Assembly: GCF_000400505.1 (NCBI RefSeq) | Contig: NZ_CM001857.1 | Span: 4,088,374-4,152,373, forward strand | DNA length: 64,000 nucleotides | Source: Musicola paradisiaca NCPPB 2511 | GTDB lineage: Bacteria; Pseudomonadota; Gammaproteobacteria; Enterobacterales; Enterobacteriaceae | Reading direction: 5' to 3' | Shown here: positions 31,362-42,284 of the stretch, piece by piece | How the letters are laid out: the number at the start of each line of letters is the position of its first letter | Numbering within the stretch: position 1 is the stretch's first letter | Made by a program: the position numbers and the translations under genes | Notes under the pieces: model-generated | The model's input: only the letters and a program-made list of their open reading frames with translations | Database searches by the model: none | Told to the model about the DNA's origin: nothing

Positions 31362-32801
31362 ATGATAAAAATGACGCTTCCTACCGCGCCTTACTACGAT
31401 GAAATGCTCACCGCAGAAGGCCGGCAACGTCGGCACTACGATGCTTACTGGCAGTGGCTGCAACAAACCGACCAGCACGCCATTCGTCAGAAGAAAGAAC
31501 AGGCGGAATTGCTGTTTCACCGGGTTGGCATCACCTTTAACGTATACGGCGAGGAGGGGGGAACCGAACGGCTGATACCGTTCGACAGCGTACCGCGCAT
31601 CATCCCCGCCCACGAATGGCGCATGCTGGATCTGGGCATTCGTCAACGGGTCAAAGCCCTCAATGCCTTCCTCCATGATATCTACCACGATCAGCACATC
31701 CTCAATGCCGGTATCGTCCCCCGGGAACAGGTTCTGGCCAATGAGCAGTACCAACCCTGCATGCAGGGCGTCGATCTGCATAACAACATCTATGCCCATA
31801 TCACCGGCATCGATATGGTACGCAACAGCGACGGTAACTATTACGTACTGGAAGACAACCTGCGTACTCCATCCGGCGTTTCTTACATGCTGGAAAACCG
31901 CAAAATGATGATGCGCCTGTATCCGGACGTGTTCGCCAGCCAGCATATCGCGCCGGTGGAACGCTACCCGGGTTACTTGCTGCAAACGCTGCGGGAAAGT
32001 ACACAAGTGGACGACCCCACGGTCGTCGTAATGACGCCTGGCCGTTTCAACAGCGCCTATTTCGAGCACAGTTTTCTGGCCCAGCAGATGGGGGTCGAAC
32101 TGGTGGAAAGCGCCGACTTGTTTGTCAAAGCAGGCGCTGTGTATATGCGCACGACCGAAGGCCCGTGCCGGGTGGATGTCATCTATCGCCGCATCGACGA
32201 TGCCTTCCTCGATCCGCTGGCGTTTCGCGCCGACTCCATGCTCGGCGTACCGGGGCTGCTGTCGGTGTACCGTGCCGGCGGCGTGGTGCTGGCCAACGCC
32301 ATCGGCACCGGCGTGGCGGACGACAAGTCCATCTATCCCTACGTGCCGGAAATGGTGCGGTTTTACCTGTCGGAAGAGCCGATCCTCGGCAACATCCCCA
32401 CCTGGCAGTGCCGCGATGAAAAAGATCTCGGCTATGTCCTGGCCAACCTCGGCAGCATGGTGGTGAAAGAGGTTCATGGCGCGGGCGGCTACGGCATGCT
32501 GGTGGGGCCAAAATCCACCCGGCAACAAATCGAAGACTTCCGTGAACGGCTGCTGGCGAACCCCAGCAACTACATCGCACAGGAAACGCTGGCGTTATCC
32601 ACCTGCCCGACCTTCGTTGAAGAAGGGCTGGCGCCGCGTCATATCGACCTGCGTCCCTTCGCGCTTTACGGCGAAGAGATCCGGCTGGTGCCCGGTGGGC
32701 TGACCCGTGTCGCGCTAACAGAAGGCTCGCTGGTGGTGAACTCCTCTCAGGGAGGCGGCACCAAAGACACCTGGGTGATGGAGGAGGACGAATCATGCTA
32801 A
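31362..32801 (+). CDS. Circularly permuted ATP-grasp protein (type 2)
   Basis: This 479-residue protein of the CP_ATPgrasp_2 (DUF404/407) family starts PTAPYYDEMLTAEGRQRRHYDAY. It carries the permuted ATP-grasp signature LEDNLRTPSGVSYMLENRKMMMR, MTPGRFNSAYFEHSFLAQQMGVELV, RVDVIYRRIDDAFLDPL, and GGYGMLVGP near the end. ATP-grasp enzymes make amide bonds, so it is predicted to synthesise or ligate a peptide. The ATG at 31362 has AGGAG six bases upstream. The next gene overlaps by 7 nt. The cluster with alpha-E, transglutaminase and Anbu proteins is a known conserved unit. Confidence 0.88.
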   Translation: MIKMTLPTAPYYDEMLTAEGRQRRHYDAYWQWLQQTDQHAIRQKKEQAELLFHRVGITFNVYGEEGGTERLIPFDSVPRIIPAHEWRMLDLGIRQRVKALNAFLHDIYHDQHILNAGIVPREQVLANEQYQPCMQGVDLHNNIYAHITGIDMVRNSDGNYYVLEDNLRTPSGVSYMLENRKMMMRLYPDVFASQHIAPVERYPGYLLQTLRESTQVDDPTVVVMTPGRFNSAYFEHSFLAQQMGVELVESADLFVKAGAVYMRTTEGPCRVDVIYRRIDDAFLDPLAFRADSMLGVPGLLSVYRAGGVVLANAIGTGVADDKSIYPYVPEMVRFYLSEEPILGNIPTWQCRDEKDLGYVLANLGSMVVKEVHGAGGYGMLVGPKSTRQQIEDFRERLLANPSNYIAQETLALSTCPTFVEEGLAPRHIDLRPFALYGEEIRLVPGGLTRVALTEGSLVVNSSQGGGTKDTWVMEEDESC

Positions 32802-33724
32802 GCCGTACCGCCAGCGAACTGTACTGGATGGCCCGTTACCTGGAGCGCGCGGAGAGCTTCGCCCGTATTCTGGACGTGACCTACAAACTGTCGATGATGC
32901 CGCGACACAATCAACAGCAGAACGATTTGGCGCTGCCGCTCAACCTGACGTTCACGCACGAACTGTTTCAGGCGCGCTATGCCCGTTTCACCATGAACAA
33001 CCTGCTGAATTTCTTCGCGCTGGACAGCCACAACCCGTGCAGTATTTACAGCTGCATCGAAATGGCGTGGAACAATGCCCACGCGGTGCGGGGCAGCCTC
33101 TCCTCCGAAGTGTGGGAGTGCGTCAACACCACCCGCATCGACATCCGCAACCTGCGTCAGTCCGGGGTCGACAAGATCGGCATCGATGGATTTTTCGACT
33201 GGGTGAAAGAACGCGCCCACCTGTTCCGCGGCGCCATGTTCGGTACGCTGTTACGCAACGACGCCCAGTGTTTTATCCGTATCGGCACCCTGATCGAGCG
33301 AGCCTTTGCCACCGCGCAGTTGTTGGTGGTGAAAGATCAACAGCTCAATAACGATCCGGATCCGGTACGTGAATACTATCGGCTCGATACCCTGCTGCGC
33401 GCGGTCAGCGCCCGCGAGGCCTATCACAGCATCTACCGTCAGCCCATCAGCCGGGAAACCGTGACGGAATTGCTGGTGCTGCGCAACGATGTGCCCCGCT
33501 CGCTGCACGCCTGCGTCGGCGATCTGGTACAGCAGTTGGAAATGATCGGCAGCGAGCGGGCTCGGGTGCCGCAGCGTCTGGCGCACCTGCTGCACGTCGA
33601 ACTGCGCTTCGGCTCAATGGATGACGTACTGCAAGAGGAGTTGCAGCAGTACCTCAATCGTTTTTTAAGCAAAATCAATGAACTGGCTGACAGCATCCGC
33701 CAAACCTATCTGGAGGCGCTATGA
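32795..33724 (+). CDS. Alpha-E domain protein (DUF403)
   Basis: This 309-residue all-alpha protein opens LSRTASELYWMARYLERAESFARILDVTY, the hallmark of the alpha-E family, with repeated acidic helices such as VWECVNTTRIDIRNL and ISRETVTELLVLRNDVPRSLHACVGDL. No enzymatic motif is evident. It is always found with CP-ATP-grasp proteins and is thought to be their scaffold or partner. It overlaps the upstream gene by 7 nt and the downstream transglutaminase gene by 4 nt (ATGA), so expression is coupled. Confidence 0.88.
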   Translation: MLSRTASELYWMARYLERAESFARILDVTYKLSMMPRHNQQQNDLALPLNLTFTHELFQARYARFTMNNLLNFFALDSHNPCSIYSCIEMAWNNAHAVRGSLSSEVWECVNTTRIDIRNLRQSGVDKIGIDGFFDWVKERAHLFRGAMFGTLLRNDAQCFIRIGTLIERAFATAQLLVVKDQQLNNDPDPVREYYRLDTLLRAVSAREAYHSIYRQPISRETVTELLVLRNDVPRSLHACVGDLVQQLEMIGSERARVPQRLAHLLHVELRFGSMDDVLQEELQQYLNRFLSKINELADSIRQTYLEAL

Positions 33725-34542
33725 AACTCACCATCAACCACTTGACGCACTATCGCTACGATGAAGAAGTGAAATTCAGCACCCAGTACCTGCGGTTGAC
33801 GCCGAAAAGCTCCGCCGGCCAACAGATCAAAGACTGGAAACTGACATTGCCTGCCTCGGCCGTAGCCACTACCGATGCCTACGGAAATCTGATGCACGTA
33901 CTGACGCTGGATCACCCTCATCAGGACATCACCATTCATGCGCAAGGCGTGGTGGAAATCGCCGATAATCCTGATGAGGTGGTCGAAGAAGAACATGAGC
34001 TACTGTCGCCGTTGGTATTTTTACGTATTACCCCGTTGACCGACGCGGACAATGCCATCCGCGAGTTCGCCCGACGCTATTTTCGGGAGGATGCGCCGGA
34101 GGAAAGCCTGAACCAGTTGATGGCGGAATTGCTACTGAAAATGCCGTATACTCCCGGCGCAACTCAGGTGCATGACTCCGCAGCCATCGCGTTTGCCGGC
34201 GAAAAAGGCGTTTGCCAGGATCATACCCACGTATTCCTGGCCTGCTGTCGCAGCCTGCGTATCCCGGCGCGCTACGTCAGCGGTTACGTCTATAGCCGGG
34301 ATACCCGGCATGTCGCGATGCATGCCTGGGCCGAAGTCTGGCTGGAAGGACGCTGGCGCAGCTTCGACATTACGAATAAGACCCGCAAGCTCAGCCAGCA
34401 TTTGCGGCTGGCGGTCGGGCTGGATTATCTCGATGCCTGCCCGGTACGCGGCAGCCGTCTGGGCGGCGGGTGTGAAGAGATGTTTTCAGCGGCTGAGGTG
34501 AATCTGTTTGAGCGACAGCAACAGATACAGCAGCAGCAATAG
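33721..34542 (+). CDS. Transglutaminase-like cysteine peptidase family protein
   Basis: The protein has 273 residues. An N-terminal beta domain (MKLTINHLTHYRYDEEV, STQYLRLTP) is followed by a transglutaminase-like catalytic core. The Cys is in EKGVCQDHTHVFLACCRSL, the His in VAMHAWAEVWLEGRW and the Asp in SFDITNKT, a complete triad. It may cleave or transfer peptide amides made by the ATP-grasp enzyme. The gene overlaps the alpha-E gene by 4 nt and is followed by the Anbu gene after 27 bp. It ends in a Gln-rich tail (RQQQQIQQQQ type). Confidence 0.88.
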   Translation: MKLTINHLTHYRYDEEVKFSTQYLRLTPKSSAGQQIKDWKLTLPASAVATTDAYGNLMHVLTLDHPHQDITIHAQGVVEIADNPDEVVEEEHELLSPLVFLRITPLTDADNAIREFARRYFREDAPEESLNQLMAELLLKMPYTPGATQVHDSAAIAFAGEKGVCQDHTHVFLACCRSLRIPARYVSGYVYSRDTRHVAMHAWAEVWLEGRWRSFDITNKTRKLSQHLRLAVGLDYLDACPVRGSRLGGGCEEMFSAAEVNLFERQQQIQQQQ

Positions 34543-34569
34543 CGCGAACTGTTAATCAAAGGGTGTTGT

Positions 34570-35310
34570 ATGACCTACTGTGTGGCCATGCGTCTGTCCG
34601 ACGGGCTGGTTTTTGCTTCCGATTCCCGCACCAATGCCGGCGTCGATCACATTGCAACCTTCCGGAAACTTCATGTGTTCCAGCAGGAGGGAGAACGGGT
34701 TCTGGTTATCCAGTCCGCCGGCAACCTGGCCACCACCCAGAGCATTATCAGTTTGCTGAGCGCCCGCATTCAGGCCGGGCATAGCCCGAACCTGATGCAG
34801 GTCGACACCCTGTACGACGCCGCCACGCTGCTCGGCGATACTATCCGCGAAGTCATCCACCGCGACAGTCAGTCCCAGCAAAACGGCAGTACCACCAATT
34901 TCGGCTGCAACCTGTTGTTAGGCGGCCAGATCGGTAGTGAGTCCCCCCGGCTGTTCCACATTTATCCCGAAGGCAACTTCATCGAAGCTACGTCGGATAC
35001 CCCGTACTTCCAGATCGGCGAAAGCAAGTACGGCAAACCGATTATCGACCGCGTACTGACGATGAATACCTCGCTGGAACAGGCCATGTGTTGCGCGCTG
35101 ATTTCCATCGACTCCACGCTGCGCAGCAACCTGTCTGTCGGCCTGCCGCTGGACGTGATGATTTACCGTACCGGCAGTTTTGATAGCAGCGAGCAGCACC
35201 GCATCACCGAAAACGATCCCTACTTCGCCGCCATACGCAAAGCCTGGTCTGAAGGGTTGGTCAATATCTTCCGCCAGTTGCCGCCGTTTCCGGCGCAGCG
35301 TCAGGCATAA
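34570..35310 (+). CDS. Anbu proteasome-type peptidase
   Basis: This 246-residue protein of the Anbu (ancestral beta subunit) family is an N-terminal nucleophile hydrolase related to HslV and proteasome beta subunits. After Met removal Thr2 would be the nucleophile (TYCVAMRLSDGLVFASDSRTNAGVD). The conserved Asp and Lys positions follow (DSRTNAG, FRKLHVF). The downstream LLGGQIG, IGESKYGKPIIDR and EQAMCCALISIDSTLRSNLSVG match Anbu proteins. It closes the ATP-grasp/alpha-E/transglutaminase operon, the typical context. Its substrate is unknown, probably the peptide product of the cluster. Confidence 0.9.
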   Translation: MTYCVAMRLSDGLVFASDSRTNAGVDHIATFRKLHVFQQEGERVLVIQSAGNLATTQSIISLLSARIQAGHSPNLMQVDTLYDAATLLGDTIREVIHRDSQSQQNGSTTNFGCNLLLGGQIGSESPRLFHIYPEGNFIEATSDTPYFQIGESKYGKPIIDRVLTMNTSLEQAMCCALISIDSTLRSNLSVGLPLDVMIYRTGSFDSSEQHRITENDPYFAAIRKAWSEGLVNIFRQLPPFPAQRQA

Positions 35311-35464
35311 CGCCAATGATTCGTTACTGTTAGCAACATTCATCATATGATAAACTCAAAAAGATCTTTATAAGCGCAGTAAAAGATCGATTTATTAGGA
35401 TTGATCAGCAACAGCTTTTTAATTATCAGGATATATAATATTGGATCTTGAGAAACATAAAACG

Positions 35465-36178
35465 ATGAATAGAGTAAATATATTATCGCATCATAAATGC
35501 GCAACCTCATGGCTCAGAGTATACCTTGAAGAGTTTTGCTCCATAAACTCGATACCTTTATCCGCAAGTCATCTTAGTCATATTTTTAATGACAACCCAA
35601 ACGGCATTGATATTTTAACCAATTCTTCTTATGACTTTATAAAAGATAAAATGGACGATGGTATTCACATCATCAGGAATCCATTAGATATCATTGTTTC
35701 CGCATACCACTCTCACAAAAAAACCCATTCAGTGGATGGCTGGCCTGAATTAGCGCGCCAAAGAGAGATCATTAACGAAGTGTCTGAAGAAGAAGGATAT
35801 TATCTTACACTGGCATTCCTTGAGCGGGACGATTTCTACAATGGCGCTGTGGGCCCGCTTCATGGGCTGAGACATTGGAATTATGATGACCACCGTTTTC
35901 TTACCATCAAAATGGAAGATTTGGTCAAAAACCCTAATGGAATTATCGAGTCCTATCTGAAAGAAAAACTGCAGTTTAATCATTCCGTCCGCAGTGAAAA
36001 ATATACATTTTCCTCTTTTTCCGGACGTACCATCGGAAATATCGATGAGAGTTCTCATTACCGATCCGGAAAAGAAAATCAGTATATTGGGACATTACCT
36101 GCCGGTGTTATCAAATATATACGTTGCCACTATAAGACTATTCTGGAAAAGTTTTATCCCTATTCATTGCTGAATTAA
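35465..36178 (+). CDS. Sulfotransferase-like protein
   Basis: This 237-residue protein begins VNILSHHKCATSWLRVYLEEF, which resembles the 5'-phosphosulfate loop of PAPS-dependent sulfotransferases (Lys11, Thr14, Ser15). A later HIIRNPLDIIVSAYHSH resembles the 3'-phosphate motif RNPxDxxxSxY. The DNA is more AT-rich than its neighbours and the gene has no partner nearby, suggesting transfer. The ATG at 35465 is used here. A TTG at 35441 with an AGGA site upstream is an alternative. The acceptor is unknown. The 260 bp after it have no gene. Confidence 0.75.
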   Translation: MNRVNILSHHKCATSWLRVYLEEFCSINSIPLSASHLSHIFNDNPNGIDILTNSSYDFIKDKMDDGIHIIRNPLDIIVSAYHSHKKTHSVDGWPELARQREIINEVSEEEGYYLTLAFLERDDFYNGAVGPLHGLRHWNYDDHRFLTIKMEDLVKNPNGIIESYLKEKLQFNHSVRSEKYTFSSFSGRTIGNIDESSHYRSGKENQYIGTLPAGVIKYIRCHYKTILEKFYPYSLLN

Positions 36179-36734
36179 TTTTGAGGTCCTTGCATACATC
36201 GATGGCAGACACCAGCTCCCAATCCGGGGTCTGCCATACTGCCAAGATAAATCCCAAATCGTTTATAATTTCCGCGCACCCGTTTAATTACCCCGCAACG
36301 TCTTTCCGGTGCAGCCACTGATCATTGTCGGACATAATCCCCCAACGACAGAATAATGTGTCCAGCCTCCCCAAAGCATTATCACCCGCCGGACACGCTT
36401 ATTTCAGACTGTCGCAACCCAATCTGGGTATGATTGTCCCGCGTTGTTTGACGCCACCATCACGGACAATCCCGCCATTCGCGCAAAAACGAGTCCAAGG
36501 GACAGCGCAATATCCGTCAATTTCCGGCAGGCGGGAGGCCAAGTCAGGTTGATGCTCGTTTCCGGCACATTAATTGCTTTGTGATGATGGTCGGAAGGCA
36601 TACAACGCGACATAATATGCCCCGCATATGCTGTTCCATAAAAACAATCGGCACGTATTTTGAAGGCAAACACGGCGCCCAGCGCCCCGGCATCACTACG
36701 CACGAATCATCAGGCACTACTAGAGAGACAAAAA
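36179..36734. other. Intergenic stretch before the purine permease
   Basis: About 555 bp without a supported gene. I found no PurR box, purine riboswitch or clear terminator. The short frames in it have no family features. Confidence 0.4.
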
Positions 36735-38030
36735 ATGTTAGAAAAACTGTTCCAGCTCAAGGCGCACAACACCACGGTGCGTACAGAGGTCATCGCAGGG
36801 ATCACCACATTCCTGGCAATGGCCTACATCCTGTTTGTGAACCCCACCATCCTCGGCGCCACCGGGATGGACAAAGGGTCGGTGTTCGTCGCCACCTGTC
36901 TGGCCGCCGCGATTGGCTCGGCATTGATGGGTTTTATCGCCAACTATCCGGTGGCGCTGGCGCCGGGCATGGGCCTCAACGCCTTCTTCACCTATACCGT
37001 CGTGTTACACATGGGCTATAGCTGGCAGATAGCGCTGGGTGCGGTATTCCTCTCCGCGGTACTGTTCTTCGCGCTGTCGCTGTTCAAGATCCGCGAATTG
37101 ATCATCAACAGCATCCCGCTGCCGATGCGCTCCGCCATCGCCGCCGGTATCGGCCTGTTTCTGGCGCTGATTGCGCTGGAAGGCGCCGGCATCGTGGTGG
37201 ATAACCCGGCCACGCTGGTCGGCATCGGCGATCTGACCAAACCGGGCCCGCTGCTGGCGCTGCTGGGCTTCATCCTGATTGTGGTGCTGGAAGCGCGCCG
37301 CCTGACCGGTGCGGTGCTGATCGGCATCCTGTGCATCACGTTTATCTCGATGGGCATCGGCCTGACGCCGTTCGGCGGCATCTTCTCCGCGCCGCCGTCC
37401 CTCTCCCCCACTTTCCTGCAACTGGATATCAAGGGCGCGCTTAATGTCGGCCTGATCAGCGTCATCTTCGCCTTCCTGTTCGTGGACGTGTTTGACAACA
37501 CCGGTACGCTTATCGGCGTAACCCGCCGCGCCGGGCTGGTGGATGCACAGGGCAACAGCCCCAAAATGGGGAAAGCATTGGTTGCAGATAGCATGGCGGC
37601 GCTGTTCGGTTCGCTGCTGGGCACCTCCACCACCACCAGTTACGTCGAATCGGCGGCGGGCGTCAGCGCCGGCGGCCGTACCGGTTTGACCGCGCTGGTC
37701 GTGGCGGTGCTGTTCCTGCTGAGCCTGTTCTTCGCTCCGCTGGCCGGTAGCGTGCCGGTATACGCCACCGCACCGGCGCTGTTGTTCGTTGCCGTGCTGA
37801 TGACATCCGGTCTGGCGGAAATCGACTGGCGCGACGTTACCACCGCCGCACCAGTGACCATCACCGCACTGGCGATGCCGTTCACTTACTCGATCGCCAA
37901 CGGCATCGCTCTGGGCTTCATCTCCTGGACAGTGATCAAACTGCTGAGCGGCCGCAAAAGCGAAGTCAACATCACGCTGGTGATTCTGTCCATCCTGTTT
38001 GTCATCAAACTGGGCTGGCTGAGCGCCTAA
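36735..38030 (+). CDS. NCS2 (AzgA-type) purine permease
   Basis: This 431-residue inner-membrane transporter of adenine, guanine or hypoxanthine has 12-14 helices. The pattern matches the E. coli AdeP/AdeQ branch: TVRTEVIAGITTFLAMAYILFVNP, YPVALAPGMGLNAFFTYTVV, VFDNTGTLIGVTRRAGL, LLGTSTTTSYVESAAGVSAGGRTGLTA and the C-terminal FTYSIANGIALGFISW. I start it at the ATG at 36735 (MLEKLFQLKAHNT). The longer frame from 36660 adds a non-family extension. It stands alone. Exact base specificity is not determined. Confidence 0.9.
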   Translation: MLEKLFQLKAHNTTVRTEVIAGITTFLAMAYILFVNPTILGATGMDKGSVFVATCLAAAIGSALMGFIANYPVALAPGMGLNAFFTYTVVLHMGYSWQIALGAVFLSAVLFFALSLFKIRELIINSIPLPMRSAIAAGIGLFLALIALEGAGIVVDNPATLVGIGDLTKPGPLLALLGFILIVVLEARRLTGAVLIGILCITFISMGIGLTPFGGIFSAPPSLSPTFLQLDIKGALNVGLISVIFAFLFVDVFDNTGTLIGVTRRAGLVDAQGNSPKMGKALVADSMAALFGSLLGTSTTTSYVESAAGVSAGGRTGLTALVVAVLFLLSLFFAPLAGSVPVYATAPALLFVAVLMTSGLAEIDWRDVTTAAPVTITALAMPFTYSIANGIALGFISWTVIKLLSGRKSEVNITLVILSILFVIKLGWLSA

Positions 38031-38049
38031 CACCACCCCGCTATTGCGC

Positions 38050-38083
38050 TCCCGGCCTTACGTCACCCCGACGTGGGCCGGGA
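38050..38083 (+). terminator. Hairpin after the purine permease gene
   Basis: The outer stem tcccggcc (38050-38057) / ggccggga (38076-38083) encloses a second stem cgt / acg. It follows the permease gene by 20 bp. The U tract is weak (tctccctc). Confidence 0.5.
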
Positions 38084-38287
38084 TCTCCCTCTAACCACGC
38101 CGAAATAGCGCCGCCAGTGTGCAGGGTGCCCTCTCCCGCAGCGTATTTCAGTACCAAAACAACCCGGACATCGGGATGCCTTGATAACCCAAACAACGTT
38201 TATCGCCGGACGGGGCATGTAGCCTGACTTCCCGCGTAATCGGCTGTTTTTTCATCTACTCGTTTTGTCTCCGAGATAAATTTTTCT

Positions 38288-38301
38288 TTGCGCTATATCA
38301 A
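38288..38301 (+). promoter_or_regulatory. FNR-like site upstream of nrdD
   Basis: The sequence ttgcgctatatcaa matches the FNR consensus TTGAT-N4-ATCAA at 8 of 10 defined positions. It lies about 180 bp before nrdD, an anaerobic gene that FNR activates in E. coli. Confidence 0.45.
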
Positions 38302-38338
38302 TCTTGAAGCAATAAAAGTCGACACACCACTGGCGGAA

Positions 38339-38386
38339 ATCAATATATAGTGTCTACCATTTTATTAGATGCCTATATGTAGTGTT
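38339..38386 (+). promoter_or_regulatory. Tandem NrdR boxes upstream of nrdD
   Basis: Two sites ending in atatagtgt (38339-38354) and tatgtagtgt (38371-38386) match the NrdR box consensus ending TATWGTGT and are 32 bp apart start to start, three helical turns. NrdR represses ribonucleotide reductase genes through such paired boxes. Confidence 0.8.
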
Positions 38387-38480
38387 TATCCACAAAAGCA
38401 TCCACAGCCCCCGCATCCCTTGCCAACAGCGGCTTCCGCCTGTGGATAACATCAACGAAGGAAGAACACCGAGGAATAAC

Positions 38481-40619
38481 ATGAAACCAGTAGTGATTAA
38501 ACGGGACGGTTGCCAGGTACCTTTTGATGAAAATCGCATCAAAGATGCCGTGCTCAAAGCAGCGCAGGCCGCAGACGTGGACGATGCGGACTACTGTGCA
38601 ACCGTGGCCTGTGCCGTCGCTCAGCAAATGCAGGGAAAAGCGCGTGTTGATATCCGCGAAATCCAGAATGCAGTGGAAAACCTGCTGATGTCCGGCCGTT
38701 ACAAACAGCTGGCGCGCACCTATATCGAATACCGCCACGATCGCGATGTCGCACGCGAGCGTCAGGGCCGATTGAATCAGGAAATCCAAGGTTTGGTCGA
38801 ACAGAGCAACATGGCGTTGCTCAATGAAAACGCCAACAAGGACAGCAAAGTCATCCCGACCCAGCGCGACCTGCTGGCCGGTATCGTCGCCAAACACTAC
38901 GCCAAACAGCATATTCTGCCGCGCGATGTGGTATTGGCCCATGAACGCGGCGAGATCCACTATCACGATCTCGACTACTCCCCGTTCTTTCCCATGTTCA
39001 ACTGTATGTTGATCGACCTCAACGGCATGCTGACCGGCGGGTTCAAAATGGGCAACGCGGAGATCGAGCCGCCCAAATCCATCTCCACCGCGACGGCGGT
39101 GACGGCCCAGATTATCGCACAGGTGGCGAGCCACATTTACGGCGGCACCACCATCAACCGTATCGACGAAATTCTGGCGCCGTTCGTCACCGCCAGCCAC
39201 GAGAAGCATAAGGCGGTCGCGCGGGAATGGAACATTCCGGATGCGGAAGGCTACGCCCACAGCCGCACTGAAAAAGAGTGTTACGACGCTTTCCAGTCGC
39301 TGGAATACGAAGTCAACACGCTACACACCGCCAACGGCCAGACCCCGTTCGTCACCTTCGGTTTCGGGCTCGGCACCAGTTGGCAGTCGCGGCTGATCCA
39401 GCAGTCCATCTTGCGCAACCGCATCGCCGGGCTGGGCAAGAACCACAAAACCGCCGTCTTCCCGAAACTGGTGTTCGCCATTCGCGACGGCGTCAACCAC
39501 AAACCGGGCGACCCGAATTATGACGTCAAACAACTGGCGCTGGAGTGCGCCAGCAAACGCATGTACCCGGATGTTCTGAACTACGACCAGGTGGTGGACG
39601 TCACCGGTTCGTTCAAAACCCCGATGGGCTGCCGCAGCTTCCTGGGCGTTTATGAAGAAAACGGCCAGCAGGTGCACGATGGCCGCAATAACCTGGGCGT
39701 GATCAGCCTCAACCTGCCGCGCATCGCGCTGGAAGCGAAGGGCGACGAAGCCCGCTTCTGGACGCTGCTGGATCAACGCCTGGAACTGGCGAAAAAAGCA
39801 CTGATGACCCGTATTGCCCGGTTAGAAAATGTAAAAGCCCGGGTAGCGCCTATACTTTATATGGAAGGGGCTTGTGGCGTGCGTCTGAAAGCGGACGACA
39901 ACATCGCCGATATTTTCAAAAACGGTCGCGCCTCCATTTCGCTGGGCTACATCGGCGTTCACGAAACCATCAATGCGCTGTTCGGCACCGAGGTACACGT
40001 ATTCGACGATGCCACGCTACGGCAGAAAGCGGTGGCGATTGTCGCCCGCCTGAAGGCCGCCACCGAAAGCTGGAAAGAAGAAACGGGTTACGGTTTCAGC
40101 CTTTACAGTACGCCGAGCGAAAATCTGTGCGACCGTTTCTGCCGTCTGGATACCGCCGAGTTCGGCGTGGTGCACGGCGTTACGGACAAAGGCTACTACA
40201 CCAACAGCTTCCACCTTGATGTGGAGAAGAAGGTGAACCCTTACGAGAAAATTGATTTCGAAGCCCCTTATCCGCCGCTGGCTAACGGTGGTTTTATCTG
40301 TTACGGCGAATATCCAAACCTGCAGCATAACCTCAAGGCGCTGGAGGACGTGTGGGATTACAGCTATAACCGAGTGCCTTACTACGGCACCAACACGCCC
40401 ATCGACGAGTGCTACGAGTGTGGTTTTACCGGTGAATTCGACTGCACCAGCAAAGGGTTCACCTGCCCGCAATGCGGCAACCACGATTCGGCGCGCGTCT
40501 CCGTCACCCGTCGGGTATGCGGTTATCTGGGCAGCCCGGATGCACGTCCGTTCAATGCCGGCAAGCAGGAAGAGGTCAAACGCCGGGTGAAACACCTCGC
40601 CAACGGCCAACTGGGCTGA
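38481..40619 (+). CDS. nrdD: Anaerobic ribonucleoside-triphosphate reductase
   Basis: This 712-residue class III reductase has the length of E. coli NrdD. It has an N-terminal ATP-cone (KRDGCQVPFDENRIKDAVLKAA, which gives allosteric control), a barrel with catalytic Cys residues, a C-terminal zinc site (CYECGF, CPQCG), and the glycyl-radical loop RVCGYLGSPDARPFN. It makes deoxynucleotides without oxygen, using formate. It starts at 38481 with GAGGA ahead. The upstream frame from 38382 runs through the NrdR box. nrdG follows at 40778. Confidence 0.97.
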   Translation: MKPVVIKRDGCQVPFDENRIKDAVLKAAQAADVDDADYCATVACAVAQQMQGKARVDIREIQNAVENLLMSGRYKQLARTYIEYRHDRDVARERQGRLNQEIQGLVEQSNMALLNENANKDSKVIPTQRDLLAGIVAKHYAKQHILPRDVVLAHERGEIHYHDLDYSPFFPMFNCMLIDLNGMLTGGFKMGNAEIEPPKSISTATAVTAQIIAQVASHIYGGTTINRIDEILAPFVTASHEKHKAVAREWNIPDAEGYAHSRTEKECYDAFQSLEYEVNTLHTANGQTPFVTFGFGLGTSWQSRLIQQSILRNRIAGLGKNHKTAVFPKLVFAIRDGVNHKPGDPNYDVKQLALECASKRMYPDVLNYDQVVDVTGSFKTPMGCRSFLGVYEENGQQVHDGRNNLGVISLNLPRIALEAKGDEARFWTLLDQRLELAKKALMTRIARLENVKARVAPILYMEGACGVRLKADDNIADIFKNGRASISLGYIGVHETINALFGTEVHVFDDATLRQKAVAIVARLKAATESWKEETGYGFSLYSTPSENLCDRFCRLDTAEFGVVHGVTDKGYYTNSFHLDVEKKVNPYEKIDFEAPYPPLANGGFICYGEYPNLQHNLKALEDVWDYSYNRVPYYGTNTPIDECYECGFTGEFDCTSKGFTCPQCGNHDSARVSVTRRVCGYLGSPDARPFNAGKQEEVKRRVKHLANGQLG

Positions 40620-40777
40620 CGACCCGCGACAGGCGTGGCTACCGCCGCGCCTGACAACGCAAGCCGGCTGACGCGGCATCGCATCAGCCGGGTCTTTGCG
40701 CCTGATGGCGAGCAGCCAGCCTGTGATATTGTGCTTATTGCCGTCGCCTGCCGACGGCTGAATGAACGGTACCCTGT

Positions 40778-42284
<1,507 letters not shown>

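Noticed and set aside
36179-36734. Purine riboswitch or PurR box before the NCS2 permease
   Set aside because: No matching PurR palindrome or riboswitch core was seen.
37005-38036. 343-codon minus-strand frame
   Set aside because: Antisense of the purine permease, rich in Gln/His/Arg/Asp as expected from the complement of transmembrane codons.
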